A DNA stretch of 64,000 bases from Dentipellis sp. KUC8613 (GCA_002286715.1 NSJX01000053.1:112258-176257); one strand, 5' to 3'. Positions 11,772 to 23,351 are shown, counted from the stretch's first letter. Numbers and translations are program-made. The notes: generated by a model not told the origin, from the letters alone.

Positions 11772-13407
11772 TTACAAAAGCAGCACCGTCAAACGTCCAT
11801 ACCCAGATCCCAGCGCGACTCGCCCGCTCGCCTCGTCATAATCAAGAGCCGTCCAGCGATCGTCCGCCTCCGCATTCGCCCACACCGCGCATTCGCCCGC
11901 ACCTGCCCTCGCCAACACAAGCCGCTCCCTCGCCGGCGGCGCGACATCCAGCGCGGTGTCCTGTGCATGCACATCCAGTGCAGTAAGCCCCTGCGCGTCG
12001 TGCGGCCGGGGCACGACATACGCGAGCGTGCCACACGGCCCGAGGCAGACGGTGCGGCAGCGCAGGGAGCCGCGCGGGACGGGGAGCTCGTAGGTCGTCG
12101 CGGGAGAGGTGCCGCGTGGCAGGGCGCCCGGGCGGAATTCCTGCAGCTCGATGGTCCCTGTGGCCTCTGACCAGGGGTTGTCCTGTGTCATGCGCCGCAG
12201 GAAGCCGATGTTTCCTGTGTGCATCTGCGGCGTGACGGCGAGCGCGTCCGCCCAGTTCATGTACCACGGGTCGCAGAAGGGTAGGTGTGGGTCTGGTGGG
12301 CTAGTGGTGGGTGGGAGGAGGGAAGGGAGGGTATATTCGTCGATGTTATATGTGCGAAAGACCTCGACTGTGTTGGTATGATGTGAAAGCACGATGTATA
12401 ATAGGTGGTTTGCCTGTGGGAGGATTGCATGGTCAAATTGGGGACGGCAAAGCTGTAGGGTGAGTACTGACGCGTGAGGCTGAGGAGCTGCCGAGGAGTG
12501 CGAAGTACTTTGTCTTGTAGTTTCTCAGCTCGATGAGCATGTCGTCTTTGCTGAAGGCAATCAGTTCACCCTCTAATAGGGCGGTATTGCTTGCCGACTC
12601 CATCGAAGCTATTGTTTCTAGCTTCATCTTCATAGACTCCGGAGGACCCTCGGGGTCAGGCCGGAGAGAGAGTACCTCTATCCTTGGAGGCCTGCGTCCG
12701 GTTTGCGGTTGTAGACTGGCAAGTGGGCAAGGTACTCACCTGCCCGTGGGATGCAGGGTCACAGCGAGGGTGCCGTCGCAGTCGGGTTCAGAGTTGACCA
12801 CCAGCCCGCTGAGCGTCGCGCCCTGCGGGCTCCATTCCACAACTCGACGTGCGGGGCCAGTACTCGTCGGGCCGATGTCCCAAATGTTAATCGCAGACCA
12901 GATCCCGTGTGTCACAACGGCCAAGTAGCGTTCATCATGCCCGGGTATGAATTGAATCTGTCCGACCGCATAGCTGCGCGTCGCTTCGAAGGTGAACGCC
13001 CGACGGGTTGCCTTAGGAACGGGATCCCAGATAGTCTGAAAGTGTATAGCGCGGACGGTGAGACGTTCGAGTTGGTCTTGGGAGAGAGATGCGAGTGCGC
13101 GATGGCGGGGAAATGGGAGGTTGTGGGTGAGCACCTCGCTAAGGCATGCGTGTGTCCAGAGGGCGTGTTGGCGAGACAGCAAGGCGAAGCGTCTGCAAGT
13201 CTGTTACACGGCGTGATCAATGCGAATAAAGGAGCCCCGGTCGGTCGCTGGGCGCCGCCGGCGCGGGGGGCAGCGTACCTTCCTCATGCTGAGGATATCG
13301 CGCACGGGTAGAGCGTAAAGAATGAGGATGAGCACATCATCGTTGAGCATAGCGAGGCGCAGGCCCGACGATGAATCGTGTACTGTGGTCGTCGCGGTCG
13401 CTGCCAT
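11772..13407 (-). CDS. F-box protein
   Basis: Four exons read from 13407 downward: 13407-13279, 13200-12740, 12682-12472, 12413-11772; 480 aa. The N-terminus has an F-box-like core, LAMLNDDVLILILYALPVRD, followed across the first intron by ILSMRK-TCRRFALLSRQHALW, the usual pattern for the second half of an F-box. The remainder has beta-rich segments with W/D-type motifs (IWSAINIWDIGP, GTLAYVVPRPHD) that could form a propeller, but no clear WD40 repeats. The likely role is substrate recognition in an SCF ubiquitin ligase, an inference from the F-box alone. The acceptor at 12683 is AAG rather than CAG/TAG. It diverges from ARP10 across 62 bp. Confidence 0.75.
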
Positions 13408-13469
13408 CGTCGATGTGTGGGATGCAGATGAAAAGATGTGGGAGCGCCACCGACGCGCGCGTCTTGCTC
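13408..13469. promoter_or_regulatory. 62-bp divergent start-codon gap (bidirectional promoter)
   Basis: The F-box start codon (13407, -) and the ARP10 start codon (13470, +) face away from each other with 62 bp between them. Both promoters and 5' UTRs must therefore overlap each other or the neighbouring first exons. No TATA box was identified. Confidence 0.55.
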
Positions 13470-15701
13470 ATGTCCACCGTTCCCGCCACCCCGCGCAGGC
13501 CCGTTCATGCTACCCACACCACCACGCCCTCGACAAGCCGCATACAAACCGCACAAGCCGCGCAGGCATCGCCGCACTATCAGACGACGCGGAGGCACTC
13601 GCTCTATGGAACTGAGGACCGCGTCGTGATCGACACTGGATCGACCATCTGGAAGGTTGGCTTCAGTGGTGAAGGACGTCCTCGCGATGTTTTTCACGTT
13701 GGTAGTTTATGGTCGCTGCATCGGGCGGCAGTGCTTTCTGATCGCGAAGAGGAGGACCGTCTTTTGGAGGTTACATTGCAGCACCACCTGCGTCGGGTCT
13801 TTCACGAGTAAGTCAGTAGGTATCTCCTATCTAGGCGTGCATTGACAGCGTCGTCTAGTTCTTTGTTGACGGATCCAAAGTCCAGGAAGGTTATCCTGGT
13901 TGAGCATCCACTTATGCCTGTATACATCAAAGACATGATAGCTAGGATACTCTTTGGGAATCTGCAGGTGCGCTAGACATCTCGATGCCTATGCATACAT
14001 TCTCAAGCCCGCCCAGGTTCCCTCGATATCCTTCGCTTCTAGCCACCTTCTCGCACTCCTTGCAGTTGGCCGCATTACAGGCCTTGTTCTGGACTGCGGT
14101 AGCCTCGAATCTACCGCCCTGCCTGTGTGTACTGTTCACCCTTGCCCATTCTATGCTGATAGCAGCGCAGATATTCTCCGCCCGTCCTCTCTTCCCGCAA
14201 ATGCGCACTACTCCTCTGGCAGGCTCCCGCCTGACTGCTCATCTCCGTGCTCTCCTGCTCCTCTTTGGCACCTATCTCCCTCCACCCTCCTCGCTTAGCC
14301 AAGCAGCTAATATCCCTGCCGCGACTCGCTCTACCCGTGTTCCGCAGGAGATTCTCACAGACAGTGTCTTGGATGAGGTAAAGACGCGCTGCTGCTTCGT
14401 CGGCACACCCATGGACGCGTCGCCTGACCCCGAAGGGGAGCACGACGGCATGGATGTCGACCCCAGTAGCACGACCACGTCCCCACCCCCACCCGGGAGC
14501 TCAACCGCGCCATCGGAATCGGACTTTTCTCGCGACACTTTGCCGTCCCAGTTCACCGCAGCGTCCGACTTCGACGCCGCACCCGTCCTCACGCGCGCTC
14601 CTGCGCACCGCACGGAGACGCACCTGCAGGCGCTCGCAACGCTGTACACGCGGCACTCGACCGCGACGGACCTGCATCTAAAAGTCGAGCCGCCTGTCGC
14701 GCAGCAGACGGGTACGGGTCGTGGGACTCTGGTCGTGCCTGGGTGGATCAGGGAGCGCGGAGCAGAGGTTCTGTTCGAGGGAGGGGATGTCGATGAGGGC
14801 AGTGTAGCGGAGACGGTATTGGACGCTCTGCTAAAGGTGCGCATTTCGCTCCCTCATTTCAAATATGCTTTATATGCTCTCGGAATGCTGACGATGTCTC
14901 GACGAAAACCAGGTCCCGGTCGACCTCCGCAAGACGCTCGCATCCTCCATCCTCGTCACTGGCGGTACCGCCATGCTCCCTGGCTTTATTCCGCGTCTAC
15001 GCGCAGAGCTCATCCGTGCCATCGGCACCTCACCCCCGCTCCCATCCTCTTCCTCCTCCTCCGGACTACTCCATCGATCCTCCTCGCATCCGCCCTCCTC
15101 GCCATTCCCTTCATCTTCTCCATACCCCGAGGCATCGTCTTCTCCAGCGCGCCGGCCTACTCCCTCTCGGTATCGCGGATCGAGGCGCGTGTACGACCGC
15201 TATGCGCCCCTGCGGCCACTTGTCCCACACATCGCCGTGCTCAACGATCCGTCGCCGCCACCAGCGGCTGCAGGAACTGGCGCGAGGTATGCTGGGAAGG
15301 CCCCAGCTTTCACGCCTGCAACACTGGCGTGGGTCGGGGGCTCGCTGGCCGGGTACGCCGCCTCTACATTTTCATTCATCCTCGACTAACGCCCACTGAC
15401 ACCCCCCAACAGATCGCTGAAAACGGGCGGCGTGGAGGTCGCACGCGAGCGCTGGGACGAGGCGCACGCGGAGCAGCAGCAGTCGATGCAGCTGCTGGAG
15501 CTGCAACAGCAGGGCGCGCAGGCACAGGCGCAGGTGCTGCAGGACGTGGAGGAAGCTGCCGCGCGGAGTGTGATTCCGGACTGGACGAGGACGCCGCTGC
15601 CCGTTGGGGCGCCGAGTGCGCGAGCAGGTGCGGGTGCGGGATCGGAAGAGGCACCGGGCGTCGGCGTCAATGGAGGCGGGCAGGTGGCGGTTGGTGCGTA
15701 G
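13470..15701 (+). CDS. ARP10: actin-related protein 10 (dynactin pointed-end Arp)
   Basis: Six exons: 13470-13807, 13859-13967, 14017-14124, 14171-14836, 14913-15352, 15413-15701; 649 aa. The actin fold is visible: phosphate-1 loop VVIDTGSTIWKVGFSGEGRP, then ILVEHPLMP, VPSISFASSHLLALLAVG, the phosphate-2 region GLVLDCGSLESTALP, and the adenosine motif ILVTGGTAMLPGF. The pattern fits ARP10/ARP11, which caps the Arp1 filament in dynactin and aids dynein transport. The protein is longer than usual, with a ~45-residue N-terminal leader, a Ser/Pro-rich insertion after the adenosine motif and a Gln-rich C-terminal coiled coil (RWDEAHAEQQQSMQLLELQQ). Canonical ATP-binding residues look partly degenerate, as is normal for this class. 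Confidence 0.82.
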
Positions 15702-16294
15702 CTGAGACAGGTCGATGGTGGCTTTTTTGCAGGTGCAGTGGATCCGGACTGTGTATACGCACACCTCGTCACGTATAATACCCTTTATGAAGTGCGCGGC
15801 GCCGGCATGCAATGTTCGCAGTATGGAGGGCTTCGGTGGATGAAGCTTCCTTCTTAGTTGTAGGCATCGGGATAGAGCACGCGCGCTATGCTGGGTCTTA
15901 GCCTTGCAAAGTTGCATGGGGTGATCCAGCATATCGTGGTCACCTGACCGTGTCGTGATCTTTGCCTGCAAGCCTGTCGGGGCGGTGAGTCGTCCTGGCC
16001 GTCGTTCTCAAGTGATCTGATTCAAACCGATCCATTCTCAAACGCCACGTACTGCTAGACCAGACAACACGAAGCCTCATCAAGAGTAGTCAACCTCAAA
16101 GTTGTGAAAGCTGTAGTAACTCTGTGGGCATAGGGGTACTGCCCTATTCTTAGTACCAAGATACGGCCGCAAATATTCCTCTTCTGCCCTTCTGTCTTCA
16201 ATTCCCATCTCGTTCCCTCATCGACCTTTCCAGTGCTTCACAGAGGCATTTCGACTACAAAAGACATTTGTATCCTCGTCACAACGCCTTCCCT
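15702..16294. other. intergenic, ARP10 to protease
   Basis: About 590 bp. It holds the ARP10 3' UTR and the promoter of the protease gene, with a pyrimidine-rich leader just before the ATG. No further gene is seen. Confidence 0.5.
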
Positions 16295-17899
16295 ATGCCC
16301 CTATCCCCCCCGTCTGAAAAGGAGTCCATATTCTACTACGCAGGCTTACCTTCTGGCCCGCGCTTGGTCGCTCGGTCTGGGGCTGTTCCTTGGAGCAAGC
16401 CCACTGGCCCAGAGGCCTACCGGGTGATCAGAATGCTCCACCCCGTCGGCGAGCACGCAATCAAGGACGTTTGGGAAGACAATTTAGCTCTCAAGCTCCA
16501 TGCCTTGCTCGATGCGATGGAGGTCAAGTGGACTAGCACCGACGTCGTCCGTATCGGAAACGAGGATGAGCCCTATCATTCCGCCCCTGTGATCCTTTGG
16601 ATCGGTGTGATCCCCGCGTCTCTCTCTGGTGCTGATGGCGTCGAGGTGGCTTCGAAGTGCAAGGAGATTCTGGTCGCTGAGTATAATATCACCGATGTTG
16701 ACGTCGAGATTCGCCAATCTGTCGTTGCTCGATCGGCAGGCCTCAAGCTCCTCTGCACAGACAGACGTTACTTCAAGCCCACCCCAGAGGAGTCCGTACC
16801 TTTCACATCTACACTTGGCCTCCCTATTTGTTCCCAGTCTACGCCGTGGGTCGAGGGTACCGGAGGCTTCTTCATCACCGAAGGTGACAACACCGAAAGA
16901 CTTCTCCTTGTTACTGCTCGCCACGTCGTTTTCCCGCCGGAAGACAACGAGAACAAGCCCTTCGTGCGCAACAACGATGGCCAGCGCCGTCATAACGTCG
17001 TCCTTTTTGGAGATGCAGCGTTCAACAATCATCTCGACTTCATCAAGTCCGAGATCAGAGGTCAGGGCTTCAAGGTCCGCTCTCATGAGGACCGCATAAA
17101 GAGGCTCGAGCTCGTGGACAGCCCAGAAGCGAGATCGGCGCTGAAGGTCGCCCAACGCGATTTAGAACGGGCGAGGAGGGCGATCGAACGTCTCAACGCA
17201 CTCTCTCAGGATATGTCAAGAGACTGGGCCACCCACGAGAGCCGCATCCTGGGCCACGTCGTCCTCTCTCCCCCTATCAGCTTCGGCGTCGGCAGCAGCA
17301 GCGAAGGTTACACAGAGGATTGGGCCGTCATCGAGCTCGACGCCTCCAAGATCGACGCGAGCAATTTCGACGGCAACGCGATCGACCTCGGTACACAATT
17401 CGACATCACGAGGTTCGCTCGAGAGATCAAGCCCACTTACCGGGCGAAATACCCATTCGAATATCCACTTGACCATCTTATACGGTTCAATGGAACCATC
17501 CCGGATGAGGAGATGCGACACCCCCCTGTTTTCCACCAGGACGATGGTCCGTACACCAGGGTGATCAAACGCAGCAGCACGACCGGCATGTCCGTCGGCC
17601 GCGCCAATGATGTCTTCTCCTACACTCGTCACTACGACGAGGATAACTTGAGAGCCGGGACCTCCAAGGAATGGGCCATTCTCCCGCTGGACTCCAAGAA
17701 CCACGCGTTCTCCGAGACGGGTGATTCTGGCGCTGTCGTCGTCGACTTTAATGGGCGCATGGGTGGCCTCCTCACTGGTGGCGCCGGTAAAGCAACGGGC
17801 TTGGACCTCGCCTACGCTACGCCCGTCAGTTACCTCCTCAAGCGTATAGAAGAATTTGGAATTCGCGCACCCAACATTAATCCAGTCCTCACCACCTAG
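16295..17899 (+). CDS. trypsin-fold serine protease-like protein, intron-less, no signal peptide
   Basis: A single 534-aa exon. The frame is open upstream to a TTG at 16268; the first ATG is 16295 (MPLSPPSEKESIFYYAGLPS). A full chymotrypsin-type triad can be read in order: His ~210 in VTARHVVFPP, Asp ~342 in EDWAVIELD, Ser ~478 in ETGDSGAVVVDF. A charged helical/coiled segment (about 268-305, LKVAQRDLERARRAIERL) is inserted between His and Asp. There is no secretion signal or membrane segment, so it is probably intracellular. It matches the trypsin-like-fold proteins that are multiplied in agaricomycetes, some of which are fused to or found near NLR-like proteins; that is recalled family knowledge. 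The substrate is unknown. It is one of the very few long single-exon genes here. Confidence 0.8.
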   Translation: MPLSPPSEKESIFYYAGLPSGPRLVARSGAVPWSKPTGPEAYRVIRMLHPVGEHAIKDVWEDNLALKLHALLDAMEVKWTSTDVVRIGNEDEPYHSAPVILWIGVIPASLSGADGVEVASKCKEILVAEYNITDVDVEIRQSVVARSAGLKLLCTDRRYFKPTPEESVPFTSTLGLPICSQSTPWVEGTGGFFITEGDNTERLLLVTARHVVFPPEDNENKPFVRNNDGQRRHNVVLFGDAAFNNHLDFIKSEIRGQGFKVRSHEDRIKRLELVDSPEARSALKVAQRDLERARRAIERLNALSQDMSRDWATHESRILGHVVLSPPISFGVGSSSEGYTEDWAVIELDASKIDASNFDGNAIDLGTQFDITRFAREIKPTYRAKYPFEYPLDHLIRFNGTIPDEEMRHPPVFHQDDGPYTRVIKRSSTTGMSVGRANDVFSYTRHYDEDNLRAGTSKEWAILPLDSKNHAFSETGDSGAVVVDFNGRMGGLLTGGAGKATGLDLAYATPVSYLLKRIEEFGIRAPNINPVLTT

Positions 17900-18394
17900 A
17901 TGCGTTCACCGACCGATTCAGCTCGCGACGTACTGGGCCTTATGGTATTGTGACTATACCTGCATACTTACATCTACGCGTAATGTTTTGAAGCAGTTTA
18001 GGTACCGCACAAGCAAGGTTAATTCAGATTTTCAGCATCCCAGGGCTACGTAAATTGATACTGAGTTTGCACCCGATCTAAAATCGACAGATAATATCGC
18101 AGCTCTTCTCTGTCCCTGCATAAGGCTCGCGAAAAAGCATTTAACGTGACGAGGCCTTGAAGGACTTCGACAACAGTAACCCCTCAAAGTTGTGTCCTGG
18201 TTAGGCAGACATGTACAATCCCGTTGACGATCGTAACGTCTAGTGGCATTAGGATGCACTCGAAGCTAGCGACAAGCAGCACCCCTATAAAATACATATA
18301 CAACAGTCTGACAGTAAGTATATCCAATCCCGGCACCATGCATCAGTCCCATGACGGACTGCTCCCAGCCCAGCCCAGTCCAGCTACCGGTCGC
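17900..18394. other. intergenic between convergent genes
   Basis: About 495 bp between the protease stop (+) and the carrier stop (-). AT-rich; no gene or repeat recognised. Confidence 0.5.
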
Positions 18395-19752
18395 TCACCG
18401 AATGGCGCGCGCGCGCAGTCTGTAGAGCAGGATCATGATCGCGAGTGCCCAGTGCTCGAACTTCTCCTTCGACATGAACAGCAGCGCCTGCGAGATGACG
18501 GCCTTCGTGATCTGCGCGCTCATACCCTGCAAGCGTGCGGGTCGTCAGTCAGCGTGCGCCCAGATCCGGATGGGGAAGGCGTAATGGATGCGTACCTGGT
18601 ACCACCCCTTGAACCCCTGGTGCCGCCACGCACGCAGCAGCACGTCGAGCGCACCCGCGTGCTTGCTATGCTTATGGTGGTACTCGAGCGGCTCGGGCAC
18701 GTCCGCCTGGTGCTCCGCATCCCCCTCCTCCCGCAGCGTCTCAAGGTCCGCGGAGCGCGTCTGGATGCGCACCTTGGCCATGATGTACGGGTACGTGACG
18801 ACGGTCGCGAGCGACTTGCTGAGCGCGCCGAGCAGGAAGGACATCCACGGGCCGAGCTTGCTGCCCTTGCCCGCGGCCTCCTGCGCGCGCACGAGCACGC
18901 CCTTGACGCGCTCGTACGCGCCGTACGTGATCGCGGGGTTCACCGTCAGCACGAGCCCCGGCTGCAGCCCGAGCCAGAGGCCCGTGACGCCCTCCTCGCG
19001 GATGATCTCCCGCGCGACGCCGAAGAACGAGTCGTCGCGCTCTTCGTCTGCGTCCGCGGCTGCGGGCGCCTTGCCCTTCTCCGCGGCCGAGGCATGGGCG
19101 TGTGCGTGCGCATGCGGGTGGCCAATCTGCTGCCGCGTCGCGATGACGGCGACGGGGATCGTGAAGACCTGCGCGAGTGCGCCAGCAAGAGCGCCAAGCA
19201 AGAGCTCAGCGGCAGTCGAAAGCGGCGGCGCCTTGGAGCCTGCCGGCCGCCGTGCAGAGAGGCGGCGGATGTAGGACGTTCGGACGAGCGAGTAGAAGAA
19301 GAAGTACGCATATTCTGTACGATTGTGAGACGCAGATCTTCGAGAGATGGATGCAGAGATACGTACGCATGGAGAAGGTGTTGAGCATGGTGGCCGCAAA
19401 GCCGCGGTAGCACCCCGCGAGACCCTCCTCGCGCAAGATCTTGCGGAATTGGGCATAGATAGTCAGCTCGGCAGGGTCGACGGCCTCCTCTTCGTCGTCG
19501 ACATTGGCGGCCTGAATTCGCGTTTTGATGCTGCGGCGCACACTCAGCCCGCATTCGTGAATTCAGGGTTCTGAGCATAAAACTCACGTATCGAGCGGGT
19601 AGACTACGCTGTATCCGAGGGGTATTAACGTCAATGCTAGGGGCTGCAGTAGACGAACTAGATACGCACGCATTGCTGAAGCAGGCGCCGAGCGCGCCTG
19701 CGAGAGCATAGCCAAAGGGCGTGAGCTGCTGGGGCTTGGACTGGACGGGCAT
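18395..19752 (-). CDS. mitochondrial-carrier-family protein, probable peroxisomal ATP/adenine nucleotide carrier (PMP47/ANT1 type)
   Basis: Five exons from 19752 downward: 19752-19670, 19608-19588 (21 nt), 19530-19367, 19314-18596, 18526-18395; 372 aa. Three carrier repeats are seen: the first with the signature PLDTIKTRIQ, the second with FTIPVAVIATRQQ, the third with TYPYIMAKVRIQTR. The matrix-loop motif EEGLAGCYRGF and its repeats (EEGVTGLWLGLQPG; HQGFKGWYQG) are present. The start MPVQSKPQQLTPFGYALAGA and the YPYIMAKVR third signature fit the SLC25A17/PMP47 branch, which exchanges ATP for AMP at the peroxisome for beta-oxidation; that assignment is inferred. A His/Ala-rich loop (HPHAHAHAHAS) is unusual. 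The 21-nt exon encodes the start of the first signature. Confidence 0.85.
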
Positions 19753-20247
19753 TGTGGGGTCACAGTGTGGGGGCGGGGTGCGCCGTTATAAAGCGGGTGT
19801 GGAGGCGCGGACTCCGGCTTCCTCTACGCGAGAGTCACATGCAACTGCACGTTACCGGCGCCGCGCTCGATATACCGACCCTCTGGGGCTCTCCTTCTTC
19901 CAAGCCCTATGTTTTTCGCGATACCTCCGCCATCTCAATTCGTAAGATCCCGCGAGTGCGGTTTGTAATGGACTGGCTATGGCTTGTCGCTCGATCTCAC
20001 CCCGCATCCCCCCGCAGTCCATACCAGTCATCCAAACAGGTTGACCATAGATCATCCACCTGGTCTTATTCACCAATAGGGACCCACACAGAACACCATG
20101 TCACCCAGATATCGTGGCTCATTTCTGCACCGGCACCGTCTTCACGCGTGATTCGCAATTCGAAGCTAAATAAAGTGTTCCTAGACAACAAATTAATGAT
20201 CCACTAGACTACACTTGGTATCCCTATGCCATCGGTATATGTAAATG
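19753..20247. other. intergenic, methyltransferase 3' side to carrier promoter
   Basis: About 495 bp holding the carrier promoter (-) and the 3' UTR of the methyltransferase (-). Short frames on + are not supported. Confidence 0.5.
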
Positions 20248-21454
20248 CTACAACTCGCCTTCATCCTCGTCATCCATCCCCATTAGCAGTAACACTTCAA
20301 ATGTATCATCACTCTTCCTCGCGTCCGTGCCTCCAGCCCCAACACCCCCCAACAGCTCCCCATCATCCATCGGCACCCTCCATGCCATCGATTCCCCCCG
20401 CCTCCGCGCAACAAACACAAATGTTTCCCCTTCCTTGTCTCCGGCAAACCGCCTCCACCCAGCCCCCGCACGCTCGCGCACAAGCACCGGCGCAAATACG
20501 AACCACAGCCCAAACGCGCTCCAAAACGGCGTCTCCTTCGCTAACGAGCGGATTTTGTACGAGATGACCACCTGCACCGTCTCTTCTCCCACAGCACCTG
20601 ATGTAAGGTGGAGCAGCGTACGCAGCAGCGGCGCAAGCAGCTCAGGGAAGTACACCTGCCGAGGCCGAGCGCGAATCCAGATCCAAGCCCGAGCCGAAGG
20701 CCGAGTCAGCGATATGATAGATACATCAGTCCCCATGAGCGGTGTCGGGCACAGTAGCAGGTGAGTGTGGACGCACAAGATCGCTGCATACAACGTGCGT
20801 CAGCCGCCGGCCTGCCCTGCGCAGCTCCTCCATGATCGCGCGCGCGTGCCCCTCGTTGCCCCATGCGAGCGGGCGCACACGCACCTCGCCTATCTCGGCA
20901 TCGGCATCGTGGGCGCGGGTGACGGTGAGGGTGCGTTGGCGCCCGTCTTCGAGGAGTGGGCATACCTCCGGAAGGTCCGTCACTACGACCATGTCGCGTG
21001 CGTGCAGCCGGCGCGCGAGTGCGAAGCCGACGATGCCTGTGCCGGCGCCGAGCTCGAGAATGGTGAGTGGAGTGTCGGAACCGGTGCTGGTCTCCGGCGA
21101 TGCGCCGCAGCTGGGGTCGAAGGGTGGGTCGAATTCGGGGTGGGGATCCGGAGGATCGAGGTAGCGCAGCATCGCGTACGCGGCTTCCCTGCATCTCAGA
21201 CATGTGCGAGACGGGTGAGGCACGAGCCGTGGAGGCGATGGTGGTGATGGTGGTGACGGGTTGAGCCTTCACGAATGGCGTGTGGACGGAGGACATGGTA
21301 TGTACCAGACTCGACCCGCGATCCCATACTTCGCGATCGCCTCTGCTTGCGCGTCCGCGCCGAACTCGAAGCCAGCGGCGTCTGAATTTGCAGCGTTCGG
21401 GTCGCGTGAAGGTTGGATATCGAGGTCCCTAGGGAAGTTTGGATTCGACGCCAT
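20248..21454 (-). CDS. class I SAM-dependent methyltransferase, family 16 (METTL21/EFM-like)
   Basis: Three exons from 21454 downward: 21454-21306, 21188-20777, 20655-20248; 322 aa. The start MASNPNFPRDLDIQ is chosen over the longer open frame because it is the first ATG that fits. Motif I of the Rossmann fold is TILELGAGTGIVG. The preceding segment, spliced VW-EAAYAMLRYL, matches the entry helix of family-16 protein methyltransferases. Acidic motif II (VVVTDLPEV) and the DL-VYFPELLAPLL motif follow, the latter formed across the second intron (121 nt). Known relatives methylate lysines on elongation factors, chaperones or similar proteins; the substrate here cannot be read from sequence. Confidence 0.83.
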
Positions 21455-21817
21455 CGAAAAACTGGAGGGGAGGAGACAGGAGGAGGGGAGAAGAGGAATG
21501 GAGGGACGGAAGGAGATCGAGATTAGATTGGAGGGAAGATGGCTCGGAAGCGCGCCGGTCCGATGGTTATTTGTCCATATTTGTCCACATATGTGCCGCC
21601 AAACTCCAAGCACAAATGCAGTGATAGTTATCTCAGTCTTCACAGCTCTGTTATGTGGTGTGTCCGGGATGGTTTATCCACTTGACCTCCATACAGGTGA
21701 ATGAAGCTTGATGGCCGGCGTGCTGAAGTGTCTGCTATAGTCAGACCGGGACTGTCCAGCGGCAAGGAAGAGTCATATCAAGCACTCGTGTCGGCGAGCA
21801 CGAAGCAGCTAAAAGTG
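21455..21817. other. intergenic, arrestin A 3' side to methyltransferase promoter
   Basis: About 360 bp with a purine-rich stretch on + (gaggggaggagacaggagga near 21465), which is a pyrimidine-rich leader for the minus-strand methyltransferase. No gene seen. Confidence 0.5.
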
Positions 21818-23351
21818 TCATGAAACTGTGATCGAGACCTTGAGAATCAATAGCTCCTTGTTGGGAGGTACAGTCGGCGCGAAGTCCTTCGCCTTGAACG
21901 GGTATAATCGGACCGTATACTGTAGTTGCATTATCCCGACGGTCATTATAATCAGCGAGGCAAGGATCGATCCCAAGAATAACGCACCATCATCGACATA
22001 TCCCGAAACTCAAACGACGCCGGGCTCGCCTGCGAATCTTCTTGTGTCGGCAACGACCCCCGCAGACGCACCTGCCACGGCTTGACTCCATCACTCCGAC
22101 GCGGCGGCAGCTGCTGCACCGTGTCCTCGACCGCCCACCGCGCCACGCCCACGCACTGGTCCTTCTTGTACTTTGACGCCGTCTTCGGTGCCACGTCGTG
22201 TGCGTTCTCGCCGAACGCCATGGTCCTGATGAGCCGCACGTCGATCGTCTGCGACGTCGCGAGCAGATCCACCGCGGACCGGTCGGACGTGGTGAGCGTC
22301 ATGCTCAAGGGGATGGCCTCGCCGAGAGCGTACGTGAGCTGCATCCACAGCATGCGCATCAGAAGGGAGCGCAGAAAGGGAGCGCAAAGATGCAAGAACG
22401 CACGGGTACAGCAATCCCGAGCTGCGGAGACCACGACAATTAGAGCTACATAGGAATACACAGTCTCATAGAGAACACACCATGCATTCCACCTCAACGG
22501 TTTCAGCCTGGAAAAGAACCCCCTTGATCAGAACGGGATCCAAATCGCGCATCGTGCGTTCTACAGGCTCTGGCGGAAGCGGTGCCGACCGCCGTGCGGG
22601 ACTCGGGGTCAGCAGAGCCAGCGGCGGTACCGGCGAGCTGCCGGAGCTGGAAGGCGACCTAAACAGGACAGGCTGCCTTAGACTACATAGAAGGGAGTTA
22701 GTTGGCAGACGAGGCGATGCAAGTAGGAATAGACTGCGCACACCAACTTCTGAGCGAGCCCGTGCCGGTGGGCCGTGACAGTGATTACGCAGGTGTCGTT
22801 GTGGTGACTGTCTCGCCTGAAGCGCGAGCTTATAGAGGAGGAGGAGCGGCGGCGGCCAGAGGACGTGGAGGAGCGCGACGACGCAGGATCGCCGTCGGAA
22901 ATGGTCTGTCGGATCGGCGCCATCTTGAAAGGCCATTCGATGTGTCCGTTCGGCCCTACAGACCCCAGCTCGATGTCCTCTGGGAGGAATTTACACAGGC
23001 TCTCTGAGACGGCGCTCGATTGACCTGGAATAAACTCTTGCACCTATACAGCCGCGCGACGCGTTGTCCAGCTCCGGACTGGAAGACGAGGCTGAGGCTA
23101 CTCACCATAACGTCTATACTAGATATGCTCTGGATGTTGGCTAACGGAACGGCAACGTGGCCAGATATCGCATCCCCGGGATGATATGTCGGGGGCAAGT
23201 CCGGGCTGGTCGACCGGCTGCGTATGATGACCACAGCATATTCCTTTCCGTGGCTCGCCAGAGGATAGTGGTGTTCGCAGCTGAATGCAGTCGTGTGTGA
23301 CGAACGAGAGGGGGCGGCGATGGACGAGGAGATGGTATCTGGGTGTAACAT
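21818..23351 (-). CDS. arrestin-like protein A
   Basis: Six exons from 23351 downward: 23351-23106, 23043-22742, 22682-22481, 22421-22404 (18 nt), 22338-21988, 21919-21818; about 406 aa. Both halves read as arrestin-like beta-sandwich segments: HHYPLASHGKEYAVVIIRSR, then DIELGSVGPNGHIEWPFKM, VLFQAETVEVECM, LTYALGEAIPLSMTLTTSD, and the end YTVRLYPFKAKDF. A PPTY motif (residues ~53-56) is a candidate docking site for a Rsp5/Nedd4 WW domain. The usual job of alpha-arrestins is to steer ubiquitination and endocytosis of plasma-membrane transporters; for this protein that is inference. Closest to paralogue D at 36.1 kb. The start is the first in-frame ATG; an upstream exon is possible because D is longer at the N-terminus. 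Confidence 0.72.
22404..22421 (-). other. 18-nt microexon of arrestin-like gene A
   Basis: CCGCAG precedes and GTGCGT follows CTCGGGATTGCTGTACCC, encoding LGIAVP. Phase 0 on both sides. Equivalent 18-nt exons are at 24604-24621, 27200-27217 and 37119-37136 in the paralogues. Confidence 0.75.
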
